This document shows, piece after piece, positions 6,618 through 12,427 of a DNA stretch of 13,464 bases. A program made the position numbers and the translations under genes. A model generated the notes under the pieces. It did not search any database, had not been told where the DNA came from, and was given only the letters and a program-made list of their open reading frames with translations. The first letter of the stretch is position 1. Each line of letters begins with the position of its first letter. Origin of the DNA: VRUE01 sp040901495 (lineage in GTDB: Bacteria > Actinomycetota > Thermoleophilia > Solirubrobacterales > 70-9); contig JBBDYO010000075.1 of the NCBI GenBank assembly GCA_040901495.1, positions 1 to 13,464 of the forward strand, in the 5' to 3' direction.

Positions 6618-7526
6618 ATGCAAGCATCCGCGGCAATGGCGGCAATCGAACTTCGGGGAGTCGTGAAGCGATTCGGCTCAATCACGGCTGTGGACGGGCT
6701 CGACCTCGACGTGCCCGAGGGCATCTGCCTTGGCCTGCTCGGCCCCAACGGCGCGGGCAAGTCGACAACGATGCGGCTGCTGACCGGGCAGGCGCTCCCC
6801 GACGCGGGTGAACTGCGGGCGCTCGGCCACGAGCTTCCCGGCGACTCCAAGGCAGCCCGCGCCGAGATGGGCGTCGTCCCCCAGCTCGACAACCTCGACG
6901 TCGACGTCACGGTCGAGGACAACCTCGCCGTCTACGCCCGCCTCTACCGGGTCAAGGACGTCGGCGCCGCAGTCGACCGGGCCCTCGACCTGGCCCGCCT
7001 GCGGGACCGCCGACGCGACGCCGTCGACGAGCTCTCCGGCGGCATGCGCCGCCGCCTGCTGCTGGCCCGCGGGCTCGTCCACGAGCCGCGGCTGGTCCTG
7101 CTCGACGAGCCCACCGTCGGCCTCGACCCGCAGATCCGCACCGAGCTCTGGACGTTGATCGGGGAGCTCAAATCCCGCGGCACCACGATCCTGATGTCGA
7201 CCCACTACATCGAGGAGGCCGAGCGGCTCGCCGACGAGGTCGCGGTGATGGCGAAGGGGAAGATCATCGCCCGCGGCCATCCGGCGAAGCTGATCGACGA
7301 GCACGCCGGGGAGCAGACGGCGGAGGTCTACGGGCCGCCCGAGCGCCTCGTCGAGGTGCGGGCAAGCGCCGAGGCCCAGGGCCTGATGGTGCGCCCGGCC
7401 GGCCCGGCGGTGGCGATCGTCGGCTCCGAGCGGGCCGGCAACGGCGAGATTCCCAGCGAGGCGGTCATCCGCGCCGCGACGCTCGAGGACGTGTTCGTGC
7501 TGCTGACCGGCGAGGAGGCTGAGTAA
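6618..7526 (+). CDS. ABC transporter ATP-binding protein (DrrA/NodI type)
   Basis: This is the ATPase of a two-gene ABC-2 exporter. The 302 residues contain Walker A GPNGAGKST (42-50), Q-loop Q89 and the signature LSGGM (139-143). Walker B VLLDEP (160-165), a D-loop GLDP and the switch His in MSTHYIEEAERLAD (H196) follow. The tail after about 215 resembles the accessory domain of daunorubicin-resistance-type ATPases. I chose ATG 6618 because GAGGAG lies six bases upstream. An ATG at 6636 is also possible. The open frame further upstream is not conserved-looking and would overlap the divergent decarboxylase gene. The stop is two bases before the permease start, so the two are one operon. The cargo (drug, lipid or polysaccharide) cannot be told. 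Confidence 0.95.
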   Translation: MQASAAMAAIELRGVVKRFGSITAVDGLDLDVPEGICLGLLGPNGAGKSTTMRLLTGQALPDAGELRALGHELPGDSKAARAEMGVVPQLDNLDVDVTVEDNLAVYARLYRVKDVGAAVDRALDLARLRDRRRDAVDELSGGMRRRLLLARGLVHEPRLVLLDEPTVGLDPQIRTELWTLIGELKSRGTTILMSTHYIEEAERLADEVAVMAKGKIIARGHPAKLIDEHAGEQTAEVYGPPERLVEVRASAEAQGLMVRPAGPAVAIVGSERAGNGEIPSEAVIRAATLEDVFVLLTGEEAE

Positions 7527-7528
7527 GC

Positions 7529-8326
7529 GTGGAGGCGGCGACCGCGACGACAAAGACGATGCGCCGGCTCGAACCGGCGGCGATCAGGGGCGTGATGAGC
7601 CGCGAGGTCGCCAACTTCCGCACCTACTGGAAGGGGACGACCTTCTCCAGCGTGCTCGAACCGATCGTCTACCTGCTCGCCTTCGGGCTCGGCCTCGGCG
7701 CGACCCTGGTCGACGAAGTCGACGGCGTCGACTACATCCAGTTCGTCGGCACCGGGATGGTGGCGACGGCGGTGATCTTCTCCAGCGCCCTGCCGGCGAT
7801 GTTCGGCACCTTCGTCAAGCATCGCTTCCAGAACACCTACGAAGCGATCCTCGCCGCGCCGGTCGACGTCGAGGAGCTGGTCAGCGCCGAGATGCTCTGG
7901 ATCGCGATCCGCTCGGGCATCTACGGCTGCGTTCCGCTGCTCGTAACCATCGCCTTCGGCCTCAACCCCGCCCCGGGCATGCTGCTCGTGCCGATCTTCT
8001 GCTTCTTCACCGCGCTCGGCTTCGCCGGCTTCGGGGTCGCGATGGCGGCCACGGTCGCCAAGATCGACCAGTTCAACTACGTGACGGCGCTCTTCATCAC
8101 CCCGCTCTTCCTCGTCGCCGGCACCTTCTTCCCGATCGACGGCCTGCCCGAGGGTTTCCAGGTGGCGGCGCAGGTCAACCCGCTGCACCAGCTGGTGGAA
8201 CTCGTTCGCGGCAGCGCCTTCGGCTTCGAGACGGTCGACATCGCCCGCTTTGCCTTCCTCGTCGCCTTCGCCTTCGCGATGTGGCGCGTCGCCGTCAGCC
8301 GCATGAAAAAGCGGTTGATCGACTAG
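7529..8326 (+). CDS. ABC-2 type transporter permease
   Basis: This is the membrane partner of the preceding ATPase. The 265 residues have a short cytoplasmic N-terminus containing RGVMSREVANFRTYWKGTTFSSVLEP, typical of NodJ/DrrB-type permeases. About six membrane segments follow, including LLVPIFCFFTALGFAGFGVAMAA and a late ALFITPLFLVAGTFFPIDGLP with the family-typical motif before the last segment. The start is GTG 7529, two bases after the ATPase stop. AGGAGG within the end of the ATPase gene lies ten bases upstream, a little far but usable, and coupling is likely. Family length is about 250-270. The gene is followed by a GC-rich hairpin at 8341. Confidence 0.93.
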   Translation: MEAATATTKTMRRLEPAAIRGVMSREVANFRTYWKGTTFSSVLEPIVYLLAFGLGLGATLVDEVDGVDYIQFVGTGMVATAVIFSSALPAMFGTFVKHRFQNTYEAILAAPVDVEELVSAEMLWIAIRSGIYGCVPLLVTIAFGLNPAPGMLLVPIFCFFTALGFAGFGVAMAATVAKIDQFNYVTALFITPLFLVAGTFFPIDGLPEGFQVAAQVNPLHQLVELVRGSAFGFETVDIARFAFLVAFAFAMWRVAVSRMKKRLID

Positions 8327-8340
8327 TCCCATGTTGATAG

Positions 8341-8356
8341 GGCCGGCTTCCCGGCC
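8341..8356. terminator. Symmetric GC hairpin, possible two-way terminator
   Basis: GGCCGG (8341-8346) and CCGGCC (8351-8356) form a perfect 6-bp stem with a 4-base loop. It lies 14 bases past the permease stop on the plus strand and about 25 bases past the predicted 3' end of SRP RNA on the minus strand. Neither side has a true T-run, so termination is plausible rather than shown. Confidence 0.45.
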
Positions 8357-8381
8357 GTCTCACTCTGAGATGGCACTAAAT

Positions 8382-8652
8382 GGACCGTGCACCCGCCTTC
8401 GAAGCGAGGCCCCCGAGCGTGTCCGCCGCATTTGGCTCGGGCCGGGCTCTCCTACGGCACCCGCGGCATCCGCTTAAGGCTGCTTCCTTCCGGACCTGAC
8501 CTGATTCACGTGCCCACGTCGCGCAGGACCCGGCCGTCAACACCGCCCGCGGCGCACTGACCCCGACGGCCAGCCCCTCAGAACGGGATTCGGCCCCGCT
8601 AGAGCGGATTGCGGGTTACAGGGCACCGCTGATTCCCCGCCTAGCACGGTCC
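8382..8652 (-). ncRNA. ffs: Signal recognition particle RNA, long form with Alu domain
   Basis: SRP RNA pairs with Ffh to bring membrane and secreted proteins to the translocon. The invariant helix-8 sequence GTCAGGTCCGGAAGGAAGC is present, complementary to about 8482-8500. The 5' part has the Alu-type sequence GGTGCCCTGTAACCCGC and CAATCCGCTCTAGCGGGG (about 8627 down to 8593), as in the long Bacillus-type RNA. Predicted ends pair perfectly: GGACCGTGC (8652-8644) with GCACGGTCC (8390-8382), nine base pairs. The resulting 271 nt is a normal length for the long form. A TAGGAT box lies seven bases upstream of 8652, agreeing with that 5' end. Exact ends are inferred to within a few bases. Confidence 0.93.
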
Positions 8653-8659
8653 GCTGGTG

Positions 8660-8665
8660 ATCCTA
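8660..8665 (-). promoter_or_regulatory. -10 box of the SRP RNA promoter
   Basis: TAGGAT on the minus strand ends seven bases before the predicted SRP RNA 5' end at 8652. No good -35 box is seen at 17 bases. The box is one arm of an inverted repeat whose other arm is the antiporter -10 box. Confidence 0.55.
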
Positions 8666-8677
8666 CCGTTCCGACCA

Positions 8678-8683
8678 TAGGAT
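8678..8683 (+). promoter_or_regulatory. -10 box for the antiporter gene
   Basis: TAGGAT on the plus strand ends ten bases before TTG 8694. A start of transcription about seven bases on would leave a leader of only a few bases. The -35 region (TGGTGA, 8655-8660) is weak. Confidence 0.45.
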
Positions 8684-8693
8684 CGAGCGGCTC

Positions 8694-9917
8694 TTGATTA
8701 CGGTCGACACCGAGTCGTTCTTCGTGATCGTCGTAATCGCCGCCCTCGCGGCGATCACGGTGGCGGTTGTACCGCGCCAATTCGCGCCGCCAGTGGTCGT
8801 GGTCGAGCTGCTGCTCGGGATCGTCGTCGGCCCCGAGGTCCTCGACCTCGCCAAGACCGACGACTTCATCGACTTCTTCTCCAACCTCGGGCTGGGGATG
8901 CTCTTCTTCTTCGCCGGCTACGAGATCGACTTCGAGCGGATCAAGGGCGCACCGCTGAAGCTCGGCCTGCTCGGCTGGCTGCTCTCGGTCACCCTCGCCT
9001 ACGCGATCGGTGGGGCGCTGGCGGCAGCCGGCATCGTGCTCTCCTTCCTCTTCACCGGCTCGGCAATGGCGACCACCGCGATCGGGACCCTGATCCCGAT
9101 CCTGCGCGACAGCGGCGAGTTGAAAACCCGCTTCGGCACCTACCTGCTGGCCGCCGGCGGCGCCGGGGAGTTCGGCCCGATCCTCCTCGTCACCCTGGTG
9201 CTCTCCACCAAACAGCCCCTGCACGAGGCGGCGATCCTGGTCGGCTTTGTCGCGCTGGCCCTCGCGCTGGCCCTGGCTTCGGTGCGGCTCGCCTGGCGCG
9301 GCTGGTCCGCCTTGGAGCGGACCCTCGAGACGAGCAGCCAGCTCGCGGTTCGGGTCACTGTGGTGCTGGTCTTCGGCCTCGTCCTCCTCGCCGGCTCGCT
9401 CGGCCTCGACGTCCTGCTCGGCGGCTTCGTCGCCGGGATGATCACCCGGCTTGCCCTCAAGGGCCGCGAGCTGGCCGTCTTCGAGTCGAAGCTGACCGCG
9501 ATCGGCTTCGGCTTCTTCGTCCCCTTCTTCTTCGTCACCAGCGGAATCGAGTTCGACCTCGGCGCGCTGGGCTCGGCCGAAGCGCTGCTGAAGCTCGCGA
9601 TGTTCGTCGGCCTCTTCCTGGTGGTGCGAGGGACGCCGGCGCTGCTGCTCTACCGGCACGTACTGCAGGCCCGCCAGCGCATGGCCCTTGCCTTCTACTC
9701 GGCGACCGAGCTGCCGTTGGTCGTCGCGATCACGACCCTGGCGACCGAAGGCGGCCACATGAAAGGCTCGACCGCGGCCGGCCTGGTCGGCGCCGCGATG
9801 CTCTCGACGTTGATCTTCCCCTTCGTCGGCGCGGCCCTGCAGAGACGAGCCGTGCGGGAAGGCGAAACCGGGCCGCCCGGTGGCCCACTCCCCACGGGAG
9901 AGCAGGCCACCGCGTAG
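8694..9917 (+). CDS. Cation:proton antiporter, CPA2 (Kef/Nap) type
   Basis: This membrane protein exchanges Na+ or K+ for protons across the cytoplasmic membrane. The 407 residues hold about twelve hydrophobic segments. The early FAPPVVVVELLLGIVVGP is the family's re-entrant start. Later come GLGMLFFFAGYEIDFERIKG (about 65-85) and PFFFVTSGIEFDLGAL (about 276-292), both typical of CPA2 exchangers. The length covers only the transport domain. There is no C-terminal TrkA-N/RCK nucleotide-binding domain, and the last 20 residues are a short hydrophilic tail. The start is TTG 8694, the only suitable codon before the first membrane segment, with a very short leader and only weak GGATCGAG upstream. 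Ion choice cannot be told from sequence. Confidence 0.9.
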   Translation: MITVDTESFFVIVVIAALAAITVAVVPRQFAPPVVVVELLLGIVVGPEVLDLAKTDDFIDFFSNLGLGMLFFFAGYEIDFERIKGAPLKLGLLGWLLSVTLAYAIGGALAAAGIVLSFLFTGSAMATTAIGTLIPILRDSGELKTRFGTYLLAAGGAGEFGPILLVTLVLSTKQPLHEAAILVGFVALALALALASVRLAWRGWSALERTLETSSQLAVRVTVVLVFGLVLLAGSLGLDVLLGGFVAGMITRLALKGRELAVFESKLTAIGFGFFVPFFFVTSGIEFDLGALGSAEALLKLAMFVGLFLVVRGTPALLLYRHVLQARQRMALAFYSATELPLVVAITTLATEGGHMKGSTAAGLVGAAMLSTLIFPFVGAALQRRAVREGETGPPGGPLPTGEQATA

Positions 9918-10097
9918 CTCCTGCTCGTGGACGGCCCGAGCACATCTCCCCAGTGCCGGCGGGACGATTTTCCGGCAGCCGGGAATACCCGTCATACCCT
10001 GCCCCTCCGATTGGTACAGAAACCCGGACGAATGACCGGTCTCAGACCTACCCGAAATTGACTACGCCACCCAACGCACCCGGGCCACGCCCCGTCG
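9918..10097. other. Gap between antiporter and tRNA with two weak hairpins
   Basis: No gene is seen here. TGCTCG (9922-9927) pairs with CGAGCA (9937-9942), and TGCCGG (9954-9959) with CCGGCA (9972-9977). Both are 6-bp stems without T-tracts and may end or stabilise the antiporter transcript. Confidence 0.3.
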
Positions 10098-10103
10098 TAT
10101 GAT
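10098..10103 (+). promoter_or_regulatory. -10 box for tRNA-Val
   Basis: TATGAT lies nine bases before the tRNA 5' end, giving a two- to three-base leader. The hexamer 17 bases upstream is not -35-like. TTGACT at 10058 is 34 bases away and is too far to be its partner. Confidence 0.5.
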
Positions 10104-10112
10104 CGAAGCCCA

Positions 10113-10184
10113 GGGCGCGTAGCTCAGTGGGAGAGCGCTCGCCTCACACGCGAGAGGTCGCTGGTTCGAGCCCAGCCGCGCCCA
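10113..10184 (+). tRNA. tRNA-Val (anticodon CAC)
   Basis: A complete 72-nt cloverleaf is present. The acceptor stem is GGGCGCG with CGCGCCC and discriminator A. The D stem is GCTC/GAGC. The anticodon stem CTCGC/GCGAG holds loop CTCACAC, so the anticodon is CAC, reading GTG. The variable loop is AGGTC, and the T arm is GCTGG/CCAGC with loop TTCGAGC. All stems pair perfectly. The CCA end is not encoded. An excisionase-type gene lies directly downstream. Confidence 0.97.
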
Positions 10185-10192
10185 TATAGATT

Positions 10193-10235
10193 TGTCCCCT
10201 TTTTGACGATATGTCCGTTTTGCCCTATATTGTCC
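10193..10235 (+). repeat. Three TGTCC repeats at 19-bp spacing
   Basis: TGTCC occurs at 10193, 10212 and 10231, exactly 19 bases apart. The copies sit before the -35 box, within the spacer, and just at the end of the -10 box of the HTH gene promoter. Such equal spacing near two helical turns suggests protein-binding sites on one face, possibly for the HTH protein itself. Confidence 0.45.
10203..10231 (+). promoter_or_regulatory. Near-consensus promoter for the HTH gene
   Basis: TTGACG (10203-10208) and TATATT (10226-10231) are separated by 17 bases, close to the housekeeping sigma consensus. This stretch is strikingly AT-rich for the window. Transcription would start near 10238, leaving a leader of about 32 bases. 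Confidence 0.7.
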
Positions 10236-10269
10236 TCCAACAGGTACTTTCCGACCACGGAAGGCCATC

Positions 10270-10542
10270 ATGACCACCACAGCAGCCAGACCACAGCTAC
10301 TGACGGTCAGCGAAGCAGCGAAGCTGCTGAACGTCAATGAACGGACGATCCGACGCTGGATTGAGGCAGAGTCGATCCCCTATCTAAAGCTGCCGGGCGG
10401 CGGCTCCTACCGCATCCCCCAGGGCGCGCTGCTCTCCTCATTGCGTGGCAACTACGACTTGGGGGCCGAGCTGCGCGAGCTTGATCGAAAGAACGCTGAT
10501 CTGACCGATGAGCAGGTCGAGGCAGCCCTAGTCGAGGACTAG
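10270..10542 (+). CDS. Excisionase-family (MerR-like) helix-turn-helix DNA-binding protein
   Basis: This 90-residue protein has the HTH_17/excisionase fold. At about residues 9-60, LLTVSEAAKLLNVNERTIRRWIEAESIPYLKLPGG is followed by a wing with SYRIPQGALL. The C-terminal third is acidic (ELRELDRKNADLTDEQVEAALVED) and has no recognised fold. Proteins of this type serve as excisionases of integrated elements, as small repressors, or as antitoxin-like regulators. ATG 10270 has GGAAGG five bases upstream. The gene has its own strong promoter with repeats over it. It lies 85 bases from a tRNA gene, a common integration site, but no integrase is in the window. Its TAG stop shares the four bases CTAG with the stop of the convergent ArfB-like gene. 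Confidence 0.85.
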   Translation: MTTTAARPQLLTVSEAAKLLNVNERTIRRWIEAESIPYLKLPGGGSYRIPQGALLSSLRGNYDLGAELRELDRKNADLTDEQVEAALVED

Positions 10543-10943
10543 CTGTCCTCTGAGGCAGGACGGCGGCGGGTCTGCTTGCGCTGGGAGGCTTGGCGCTTTT
10601 CTTTGAGGCGGCGCTCGCGGGCGGCACGGGTTGGCTTGGTGGGCCGGCGGCGGCGTGGGACGCGCAGGCCGGCGGCGAGCTTCTGGGCCAACCGTTCGAG
10701 CGCCAGCTCCCGGTTCCGTGACTGGCTGCGGGCGTCCTGGGCCACCGCGGTGACGACCGGCCCGACTTTCTCCAGCAGCCGCGTTCGTTGCGCCTCATCG
10801 AGCGCGGCGGAGGCCTCGACGTCGAACACCGCTTCCACCCGCGATGCGGTCACGTTCGCGTGCTGGCCCCCCGGGCCGGACGAGCGGCTGGCCCGCAACT
10901 CGACCTCGCCGAGCGGGATCGAGAGCCGGTCGTCGATTCTCAG
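10539..10943 (-). CDS. arfB: ArfB/YaeJ-like peptidyl-tRNA hydrolase (ribosome rescue)
   Basis: The protein resembles ArfB, which enters stalled ribosomes and releases the peptide through a GGQ motif. From CTG 10943 it has 134 residues. The first strand, LRIDDRLSIPLGEVELRAS, is followed by SRSSGPGGQHANVTASRV with GGQ at about residues 25-27. A helical part comes next, then a very basic tail (RRRRPTKPTRAARERRLKEKR), which in the family lies in the mRNA channel. No ATG, GTG or TTG precedes the conserved first strand in this frame. TTG 10898 would cut off the first 15 conserved residues. CTG 10943 overlaps the upstream stop as CTGA and aligns with the usual family start, so I favour it, by translational coupling. 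The start is uncertain; the family is not. Confidence 0.85.
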   Translation of the reverse strand: MRIDDRLSIPLGEVELRASRSSGPGGQHANVTASRVEAVFDVEASAALDEAQRTRLLEKVGPVVTAVAQDARSQSRNRELALERLAQKLAAGLRVPRRRRPTKPTRAARERRLKEKRQASQRKQTRRRPASEDS

Positions 10944-11227
10944 TCGTTCGGATATCGGGCGTCGATTTCCGCTGCCAGCTCGAAGTCGGCCTTGGTCAGG
11001 CCGCCCTCCGAGTGGGTGGAGATCGTCACCGTGACCTTGTCCCAGGAGATCTCCAGGTCGGGGTGGTGGCCCATCGACTCCGCCGGCTCGACCAGGTCGG
11101 AGACGAAGTTCACCGAGCCGACAAAGTCACCGCACTCGAACGTCCTGCGGATCGCATCCCCCGCGCGCGCCCATTCGGGCAACCCGCCGAGCAACTCCTC
11201 GATCTCCGCATCGCTCAGTAAGGCCAT
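10940..11227 (-). CDS. Pterin-4a-carbinolamine dehydratase
   Basis: The enzyme dehydrates 4a-hydroxytetrahydrobiopterin and so helps recycle the pterin cofactor of aromatic amino acid hydroxylases. The 95 residues match the usual length. After a short helix (LLSDAEIEELLGGLPEW) come RTFECGDFVGSVNFVSDLVEPAE, the active-site segment SMGHHPDLEISWDKV with the paired His, and THSEGGLTKADFELAAEID. I chose ATG 11227, because the 15 open codons before it (to 11272) do not resemble the family. A TAAGCT box ten bases upstream could be a -10 for a nearly leaderless mRNA. It overlaps the ArfB-like gene by four bases, so the two are probably one operon. No aromatic amino acid hydroxylase is in the window. 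Confidence 0.92.
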   Translation of the reverse strand: MALLSDAEIEELLGGLPEWARAGDAIRRTFECGDFVGSVNFVSDLVEPAESMGHHPDLEISWDKVTVTISTHSEGGLTKADFELAAEIDARYPND

Positions 11228-11331
11228 CGACCAACCGAGCTTAGCGCCTCGATTTCGAGGACGACACAGCAATGCCGCTCACTTGATTCACAAGAATTAC
11301 CAATGCAGACAAATGGTTACATCCATCTCTT

Positions 11332-11337
11332 TATCCT
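11332..11337 (+). promoter_or_regulatory. Putative -10 box for the leaderless coiled-coil gene
   Basis: TATCCT ends exactly six bases before ATG 11344. The upstream 60 bases are AT-rich for this window, but no matching -35 box is found at 16-18 bases. Confidence 0.45.
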
Positions 11338-11343
11338 GGCATC

Positions 11344-11631
11344 ATGGAGCGAATGGCTTGGACAGACGATCGGCTAGAGGAGCGGTTCGACGGGATCGAT
11401 AGACGCTTCGACGAGGTGGCCCGTCGCTTTACCGAAGTGGACCGTCGCTTCGATGAGGTGGACCGGAAGTTTGAACTGGTGGATCGGCGCTTCGACCGCG
11501 TCGAAGGGGCGATCGTCGATCTTCGCCACGAGATGGGTGAGCTTCAGAAGACGCTTAACCGCGTCGGCAGCGGGATCATCGTCGCCCTCATCGGGGTTAT
11601 CGCCGCAATCCTCGTCAGCGGCGGCGCCTAA
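11344..11631 (+). CDS. Small heptad-repeat coiled-coil protein with C-terminal membrane anchor
   Basis: I recognise no named family. The 95 residues are mostly a run of near-identical seven-residue units of the form RFDEVDR (about residues 14-55: RFDGIDR, RFDEVAR, RFTEVDR, RFDEVDR, KFELVDR, RFDRVEG). These predict a parallel coiled coil with Phe and Val/Ile in the core. A less regular helix follows, and then a single hydrophobic span, GIIVALIGVIAAILVSG (about 76-92), at the very C-terminus. It is probably a tail-anchored oligomer with its coil in the cytoplasm. The start ATG 11344 fits a leaderless mRNA; ATG 11353, with GGAGC upstream, is an alternative. Its stop is four bases from the stop of the convergent MlaE-like gene. 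Confidence 0.75.
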   Translation: MERMAWTDDRLEERFDGIDRRFDEVARRFTEVDRRFDEVDRKFELVDRRFDRVEGAIVDLRHEMGELQKTLNRVGSGIIVALIGVIAAILVSGGA

Positions 11632-11635
11632 AGAC

Positions 11636-12427
11636 TCAGCCGCCGATCGGCAGCCTGGGATTGGCCCCCCAGAAGACCAGGGTGCCAAGCATCCCGATGA
11701 TGTGGACCAAGACGATGTTGAGGACCATCGACTTTGCGGTTGCGGTCCCAACCCCCACTGGCCCACCAGAGGCGGTGTAGCCGTAGTAGCAGCCGACCAG
11801 GACTATGGCGGTGGCCATGAACATTCCCTTGGTCAGGCTGAAAATTAGGTCGAATGGGTCCTGGAACATCCAAAAGATCAGCAGGTAACCGCCGGATGAG
11901 ACGTCGGCGATCTGCTCGACCACCGCGAAGTAGCTGGCGGTGTACATGACCCCAATTCCCACCAAGTACATGAAGGGGATCGCAATCCAGGCCCCCAGCA
12001 GGCGAGTCGCGGCAAGGAATACGAGTGGGGGGATACCCATCACCTCAAGCGCGTCGATCTCGTCGGAGATCCGCATCGCGCCGAGCTCGGCGACTATTCC
12101 GGTCCCGACCTTGGCCGAGAGCATGTAGCCGAACGCGTAGGGCATCACCTCGCGGAGGTCGCATAGAGCGGTGAAGAGGCCCGCGTAGGCCGGGGCGCCT
12201 TGAGCGCGCAGCAGGTAAGCGCCCTCGATTCCGCATTGCAGCCCAAGGGTGAAAACGAATCCCCAGATGATCAACGCCGAGCCGAGGATCAGAATCCCGG
12301 CCTGGCGCAGGGCCTCGCCGAAGAAGCGGAAGACGCGGCCCGAGTAGACGAGGCCCGCGACACGCGACCCGAAGCGGGCGATCTCCCCAAATGAATCGAG
12401 CGCGCGGGTTAGGGCGTGTGCCGCCAC
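11636..12427 (-). CDS. MlaE/YrbE-family ABC permease (Mce-type lipid transport)
   Basis: MlaE/YrbE permeases form the membrane core of ABC systems that move lipids or sterols with MCE-domain proteins. The 263 residues have about five or six membrane segments. The conserved segment is REVMPYAFGYMLSAKVGTGIVAELGAMRISDEIDALEVMGIPP (about 93-135), which holds the EIDAL element of the family. SKMVLNIVLVHI-like and GGANPRLPIGG-like C-terminal stretches complete it. Length is normal. The start is GTG 12427, which lies inside the GntR gene so that the two overlap by 19 bases, suggesting coupling. A second YrbE permease, MCE proteins and an MlaF-type ATPase would usually follow. Here the next gene is on the opposite strand, so the permease is an orphan in this window. 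Confidence 0.92.
   Translation of the reverse strand: MAAHALTRALDSFGEIARFGSRVAGLVYSGRVFRFFGEALRQAGILILGSALIIWGFVFTLGLQCGIEGAYLLRAQGAPAYAGLFTALCDLREVMPYAFGYMLSAKVGTGIVAELGAMRISDEIDALEVMGIPPLVFLAATRLLGAWIAIPFMYLVGIGVMYTASYFAVVEQIADVSSGGYLLIFWMFQDPFDLIFSLTKGMFMATAIVLVGCYYGYTASGGPVGVGTATAKSMVLNIVLVHIIGMLGTLVFWGANPRLPIGG

Noticed and set aside
7328..8332. A 334-codon open frame on the minus strand
   Set aside because: It is antisense to the ABC ATPase and permease, with low-complexity acidic translation and no motif.
8616..9995. A 459-codon open frame on the minus strand
   Set aside because: It is antisense to the antiporter and overlaps the SRP RNA promoter. Its Glu/Gln/Arg-rich translation is the mirror of a hydrophobic gene.
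10058..10103. TTGACT and TATGAT as a single tRNA promoter
   Set aside because: They are 34 bases apart, double the normal spacing. Only the TATGAT box was kept.
10062..10337. A minus-strand frame with the translation WARLGSNQRPLACEASALPLSY
   Set aside because: This peptide comes from reading a tRNA gene backwards (tRNA-Val here), a well-known source of false protein annotations.
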